Positions 61,101-64,000 of a stretch of DNA of 64,000 bases are shown here, piece by piece; position 1 is the first letter of the stretch; each line of letters starts with the position of its first letter. The notes under the pieces were generated by a model that saw only the letters and a program-made list of their open reading frames with translations, was not told where the DNA came from and did not search any database. A program made the translations under genes and the position numbers. This DNA is from Candidatus Poribacteria bacterium (GTDB lineage Bacteria > Poribacteria > WGA-4E > WGA-3G), in contig JAJEET010000158.1 in the NCBI GenBank assembly GCA_022820835.1, positions 1 through 64,000 of the forward strand, written 5' to 3'.

Positions 61101-62377
61101 TAGATTTGATTCCTTCGTTTCCCGGAGTCACACTTGATGAGGCTTTGGACCAGGTACCGGAATTCCAAGCACTCGCTGAACTCCCTGAGAACAGGGAGTT
61201 GATTGAGATAAGCAAAGCCGTCGAAGGTATGAAACGACACGTTTCTTGTCATGCATCTGCAATCGCAATTTCAGACGGTCCCCTGACAAATTACGTTCCA
61301 CTCTTCAAGGATAAACACGACCAAGTAGCAACGCAGTTTGAAGGCAAAACCGTTGAAAATGTCGGTATCGTCAAATTTGATTCCCTCGGTCTACGGAGCC
61401 TTAGTGAAGTACACGACTGCCTCCAGATGATTAAGGCGAATCACGGCACCGACGTTAAACTTGAAGATATTCCGTTTGACGATGAAGATACCTATTCACT
61501 TCTTGGCAAGGGGCTCATTGATGGATTGTTCCAATTGGAAGCCTCGGGTGGTATGTATCGGGTCGTCACGGGACTCAAACCTGACAATTTTGAGGAGTTC
61601 TCAGCAATCGCTGCACTCTATCGTCCGGGACCAATGGAAGCTGGGGACCTCCAAGACTACATAGATCGGAAGAATGGGACCCAACCGATAATATACGGAC
61701 ATCCTTCGTTTGAGGAAGCACTCAGAAGCACCTACGGCGTGTGTATCTATCAGGAGCAGGTGATGCAAATCGCACACGATGTGGCAGGCTTTACATTCGC
61801 TGAGGCGGATGTCCTCCGCAGTGTGATAGGGAAACGAAATGAAGTGTTGATTGAAGAACAGCGTGAAAAATTCGTTGAGGGTGCGGTGGAAAAAGGGTTC
61901 GCTAAAGAGGAGGCAGAAACAATATTTGGGCTGCTTGAACCGTCTGGGAGCTATGCCTTCAACAAATCGCACACTGTCGCTTATTCTATGTTGGCATACC
62001 GTATGGCATACCTGAAAACGCACTACCCGCGCGAGTTCATGGCAGCGATGATGACCGGCGAGTCCTTTTCTGCCGAGAAAATCGCACGCTATCGATCCGA
62101 ATGTGGGAAACTTGCGGATTTTCTGCGTGTAGAAATTGAGCTGCTCGCGTTGGATATTAACAAGAGTGAGAAAGGGTACACGGTGGAAGGGAACGGTATC
62201 CGCGCTGGGTTTGTCGCCGCTGAGCGGATTGGAGATGAAACGATAGATAAAATTTTAGCGGAGAGAGAATCCAGAGGTGTTTTCACCTCACTGCAAGATT
62301 TCCGTGCGCGGGTAGACGGCGTAGACGAACAGATTATTGCAAGTCTCGTTAATAGCGGCGCGTTTGACGCTGTTTGA
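58115..62377 (+). CDS. ECF sigma factor - FtsZ - DNA polymerase III alpha fusion
   Basis: One open frame of 1420 codons. Residues 1-190: ECF sigma factor with region 2 (EEIFQDVWVAVWENIGGL...FGAWLRKIAYTTCRRYY) and region 4 (HHLPERVRAVAVLYYLELWTVNEIAEELGLAAGTVKTRL). Residues 196-515: FtsZ with FGVGDAGGNVIKRM, AVNTDVEAL, the tubulin loop GGGTGTG (302-308) and the T7-type NVDFMD, so GTP binding and hydrolysis residues are kept; the C-terminal ZipA/FtsA-binding tail is absent. Residues 545-1420: PHP domain (HLHNHSEYSMLDGA, DHGNMFG) and DnaE polymerase core with PPDIDVDF and KFDSLGL aspartates, ending after the HhH region. No start codon suitable for DnaE lies between FtsZ and PHP. A separate FtsZ-DnaE product could start at ATG 58700. 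Confidence 0.85.
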   Translation: MRYDSSIYTDLTDEELIQRVQGGDEAAFAQLASRHSSRIWQMVVSHSRQIRDAEEIFQDVWVAVWENIGGLREVGSFGAWLRKIAYTTCRRYYAAKAHNSGEILQSAEKLAETIDRDVLARTREMELRAAVTEAVHHLPERVRAVAVLYYLELWTVNEIAEELGLAAGTVKTRLRQIRSLLREEFGVEEIKRGTTMAREKEVSKPIRDKLKIFGVGDAGGNVIKRMMVSSREEVEFYAVNTDVEALRACEGATQIQIGVDTTQGFSADANPEIGRSATEENLETLDAVLADARLVFVVAGMGGGTGTGAAPVIASLAQEHEALTIGVVTLPFDFEGQRRAEQAEYGLYELQENSDAIIVVPNQRLLDTVDVELSPSEAFHLSNETVGRGIKSVADIIVESGEINVDFMDIESIMKRAGTVLMGVGQAKGEDRARIAAEKAVASPLLDGRKMGDAPGLIFNVSAPPDFMMNELSEAMDVIKDAAPEAQIIFGLVYRDDDPDEDSVDATILATGIETQREPTTPRSTRRDDTSPEGGTYIPSKTGSEFVHLHNHSEYSMLDGACRIGDMVDWAVAHSVPAVALTDHGNMFGAWELYNKATDAGIKPIIGCEVYVAPGSRKTREPDQDGPYHLTLLAEDATGYQNLLELVSLGYTEGFYRKPRIDMEILREHRDGIIALTGCIQGQVPQLICAGRRDEAIRHLKTLMEIMGQHNLYVEVQNHYIDKEFEAYPVMAQLAKEFNLPLVGTNDCHYLRKSDHGMHDVLLCIQTKKTVNDQDRGRFNNHFYFKSVDEMREALKDYPPETISNTLEITDRCNLELDYQRDPMPKYKVPEGYTHDSYLRELCYRGLREKYGELSEPIRQRIDYELDIIKQTGHANYFLIVGDYVAHAHKQGYPLSARGSAASSLVLYALDVIGFNPMDHGCLFERFLNLERLAPPDIDVDFADRARASIIEYLAKKYGADSVSKIATFATLGAKAAIKDVGRALEMPLENVQKLVDLIPSFPGVTLDEALDQVPEFQALAELPENRELIEISKAVEGMKRHVSCHASAIAISDGPLTNYVPLFKDKHDQVATQFEGKTVENVGIVKFDSLGLRSLSEVHDCLQMIKANHGTDVKLEDIPFDDEDTYSLLGKGLIDGLFQLEASGGMYRVVTGLKPDNFEEFSAIAALYRPGPMEAGDLQDYIDRKNGTQPIIYGHPSFEEALRSTYGVCIYQEQVMQIAHDVAGFTFAEADVLRSVIGKRNEVLIEEQREKFVEGAVEKGFAKEEAETIFGLLEPSGSYAFNKSHTVAYSMLAYRMAYLKTHYPREFMAAMMTGESFSAEKIARYRSECGKLADFLRVEIELLALDINKSEKGYTVEGNGIRAGFVAAERIGDETIDKILAERESRGVFTSLQDFRARVDGVDEQIIASLVNSGAFDAV
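58686..58702 (+). promoter_or_regulatory. Internal ribosome site and ATG before the FtsZ part
   Basis: AAGAGGGG (58685-58692) stands seven bases before ATG 58700, in phase with the fusion. It could initiate a 1225-residue FtsZ-DnaE protein independently of the sigma part. Confidence 0.55.
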
Positions 62378-62429
62378 GTGAGGCTTAGCACAACATACAT
62401 TGAGCATAAATGCCAAGGAGGCACGAATC

Positions 62430-63434
62430 ATGAATTCCAGTTGTGGCTGTTCTGATAATTCCGCAACCAAAGAAATTGTTCGGTTATCGCCACGAGACGA
62501 AGAACGTATCTCATTACCGCATCTTTTCGAGTGGGAGCCGGTAGATGACGCACACGCGTATGTTCTTCTGATTAATGAGGTTAGAGGCACGGAAGCGACC
62601 TATATTAAAGAGACGAAGGAGCCACAGGTTCGCCTTGAAGAAGCAGACCTGAATGTTGGTGAAAACTATCTCTGGCATCTTGAAGTACTTGATGATGCAG
62701 GACGCACCGTCGCTACAACGAAAGGGGGTTGTGGTACACCGCTATCTACCTTCGCAGTCGAATCCACTGCAGCAGCAGATATACCTGCTGCTGATCGGCG
62801 AATCTTGCTCGATTTTTCCCATAATCAATCGGATATAAGAGGACTCGGTGTCTATAATTTCTCGCAGTATACGGCATACGCACTGCTGCGAAAAAACGGT
62901 TTTGAAGTCGGGACAAATGCCGATAGAAAACTATCGGAAGACCTACTTTCTGGTTATGATGTACTGATGCTGCATAGCAAATATGCCGGTCCCATCGTCC
63001 CTTTTGTTTCCAGTGAGGTTGAGGCAATCACCGATTACGTCGCTAATGGCGGAAGGCTATTTGTTTTGTGCTGGGGCAGCGGCGGTTGTGTTGATGGTCC
63101 TGATTTCTATAACCCGTTGTTGAAAGAATTTAACATCGAACTGAAACCGATACCCGACCCAGAATTCAGAAAGGTGGATAATCTCTCGGCAGAGATATTC
63201 CGGGATGTCAGCGAAATAGCACTCCAATGCCCAGCTGAAATCGTTGGGAACGGATACGACGTACTCGGATGTGCCGCTACTGGAGAAGACCTGTTAGTCA
63301 AAACGGACTATGGCGAAGGAGCCGTTTTTGTTTCAGGCATGGGTATGGCGTTTCAAGATTCTTATATGGGTGGCAAAGACGAAAGGGCAATCAATAACCA
63401 ACAAGCTTTCGTCAATTTGATGAAGGCTGTCTGA
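62430..63434 (+). CDS. Cysteine-rich-start protein with beta-sandwich and GATase-like domains
   Basis: The protein has 334 residues. AAGGAGG precedes ATG 62430. The N-terminus (MNSSCGCSDNS) has a CxC. Residues about 25-105 form an FnIII-like segment (FEWEPVDDAHAYVLLINEV...YLWHLEVLDDAGRTVA). Residues about 130-334 resemble ThuA/DUF4350-type class I GATase-like folds (RILLDFSHNQ, YDVLMLHSKYAG, VEAITDYVANGGRLFVLCW). No signal peptide. It starts 52 nt after the fusion gene, so may be co-transcribed. Function unknown. Confidence 0.6.
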   Translation: MNSSCGCSDNSATKEIVRLSPRDEERISLPHLFEWEPVDDAHAYVLLINEVRGTEATYIKETKEPQVRLEEADLNVGENYLWHLEVLDDAGRTVATTKGGCGTPLSTFAVESTAAADIPAADRRILLDFSHNQSDIRGLGVYNFSQYTAYALLRKNGFEVGTNADRKLSEDLLSGYDVLMLHSKYAGPIVPFVSSEVEAITDYVANGGRLFVLCWGSGGCVDGPDFYNPLLKEFNIELKPIPDPEFRKVDNLSAEIFRDVSEIALQCPAEIVGNGYDVLGCAATGEDLLVKTDYGEGAVFVSGMGMAFQDSYMGGKDERAINNQQAFVNLMKAV

Positions 63435-63481
63435 TAAGTCTGTCCAGATCGTGTTTTATAGTGCGAACACTTTCCTTTGCT

Positions 63482-63503
63482 GGCGGGGTTTTCAAACCCC
63501 GCC
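63482..63503. repeat. GGCGGGG palindrome with degenerate MITE-like flanks
   Basis: GGCGGGG-TTTTCAAA-CCCCGCC, flanked on the left by TTTTATAGTGCGAACACTTT and on the right by CCTATAGTATAACCG, which resemble the ends and the ACACTTT segment of MITE family A. Confidence 0.7.
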
Positions 63504-63552
63504 AATCCCTATAGTATAACCGAATTCGCAAAAATGGTGCTATCTAACGAGG

Positions 63553-63999
63553 CTATCTCGCCAGATTCCGTGCTTCTTTGAACTTCTCTTTAGCAAATTG
63601 GCCCCATTCTTTGATTTTCTCGTTTCGGATTTCTGGGTCTTTCCAAGCACCACTCGCCAATTCCATCGCCTCTGCTTCGGTTATCGGCATCTTCGTTAAG
63701 ACCGCAATTGCCGCGTCCCGTTTTGTTGGGTCTTTACTCTTCTCAATCGCTTTCCACGCGTTGACGAGATCCTTATGTGAATCGATGATGAGGATACCGA
63801 AAAGATCGTTGACGATGTTCCAGCGGGTACCCCCTTTGTCTGAGTCGTATTGAAACGGCGAACCTTCCATAGCGAATGGATTTGGAACGATACATCTTTC
63901 ACCGAGTTTATCATAAAGTGTCGGCAGCACGCTGGCGCGGTTTAGACCGCCTTTCCATTTAGGGCCCTCAGAATCCGTGTTGCGAAGCATCCAGAGTTT
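63553..63999 (-). CDS. Unrecognised protein, C-terminal part (5' end beyond window)
   Basis: The frame is open at the right edge (KLWMLRNTDSEGPKWKGG...). The visible about 148 residues have a soluble alpha/beta look (NIVNDLFGILIIDSHKDLVNAWKAIEK) and a charged helical end (KIKEWGQFAKEKFKEARNLAR). They might be the C-terminal lobe of an extracellular solute-binding protein, but this is only an impression. Confidence 0.5.
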   Translation of the reverse strand, partial: KLWMLRNTDSEGPKWKGGLNRASVLPTLYDKLGERCIVPNPFAMEGSPFQYDSDKGGTRWNIVNDLFGILIIDSHKDLVNAWKAIEKSKDPTKRDAAIAVLTKMPITEAEAMELASGAWKDPEIRNEKIKEWGQFAKEKFKEARNLAR

Positions 64000-64000
64000 C

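Noticed and set aside
58115-62377. Treating the sigma-FtsZ-DnaE frame as three genes merged by error
   Set aside because: No stop, frameshift or usable DnaE start is visible, and codon use is even across the junctions. An assembly chimera cannot be excluded from sequence alone.

Overview
The window reads as a chromosomal piece of a Gram-negative-type bacterium with an expanded accessory gene content. It carries a heptosyltransferase-like glycosyltransferase, a YidC with a large periplasmic domain, many signal peptides and lipoproteins, groESL and a sigma-54 promoter. The mix of sulfatase-like hydrolases, enolase-superfamily dehydratases, xylose-isomerase-like epimerases, a Gfo/Idh/MocA oxidoreductase, malectin, cohesin/dockerin, lamin-tail and CRTAC1 proteins, together with several families of short dispersed palindromic repeats, suggests a Candidatus Poribacteria-like or related PVC/FCB-type marine or sponge-associated lineage. 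That placement is inference from gene content only.

Layout. 1-3.9 kb: end of a secreted lamin-tail protein, then an IS200/IS605-type TnpB element that appears to have split a small coiled-coil gene. 3.9-13.7 kb: AAA ATPase with a nuclease domain, a redoxin/cytochrome/monooxygenase-like secreted protein, YihY, a methyltransferase, an rpsU-dsRNA-binding protein pair, a TauE-like exporter and an oxidoreductase. 13.7-16 kb: groES-groEL behind a sigma-54 promoter with upstream palindromes. 16-28 kb, mostly minus strand: HTH protein, glycosyltransferase, HExxH lipoprotein, sulfatase-like hydrolase, cohesin-dockerin protein, aminotransferase; then rimI, an isochorismatase-type hydrolase, two paralogous malectin proteins and a CRTAC1 protein. 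28-33.6 kb: an rnpA-yidD-yidC-jag-mnmE cluster preceded by an HNH nuclease. 33.6-35.2 kb: an IS relic and a thioredoxin-TPR gene whose redox cysteine codon is TGA (probable selenoprotein). 35-43.6 kb, minus strand: pseudouridine synthase, HAD phosphatase, pdxJ, gdhA, a beta-propeller protein, glnE and a membrane coiled-coil protein. 43.8-48 kb: a small defence-like cluster (single-chain restriction-modification enzyme, fused MNT-HEPN protein, HicB-like fragment). 48-58 kb: two enolase-superfamily enzymes, a VIT/VWA protein, an epimerase, an SDR, TatD and a sugar-type ABC permease. 58-64 kb: one uninterrupted 1420-residue reading frame joining an ECF sigma factor, FtsZ and DNA polymerase III alpha, then a GATase-like protein and a partial gene.

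The two observations most worth following are (i) the sigma-FtsZ-DnaE reading frame at 58115-62377, and (ii) the in-frame TGA at 34420 in place of the first cysteine of a thioredoxin CxxC motif, followed at the right distance by a hairpin resembling a bacterial SECIS. Further points are a shared C-terminal LTTTWG-type tail on three secreted proteins, sigma-54 control of groESL, a one-chain MNT-HEPN fusion, a possible ATC start codon, two apparently leaderless genes, and MITE-like repeats that supply a stop codon and sit inside operons.

No tRNA, rRNA or CRISPR array was recognised. Start codons were chosen by ribosome binding site and family alignment, and often lie downstream of the longest possible frame.
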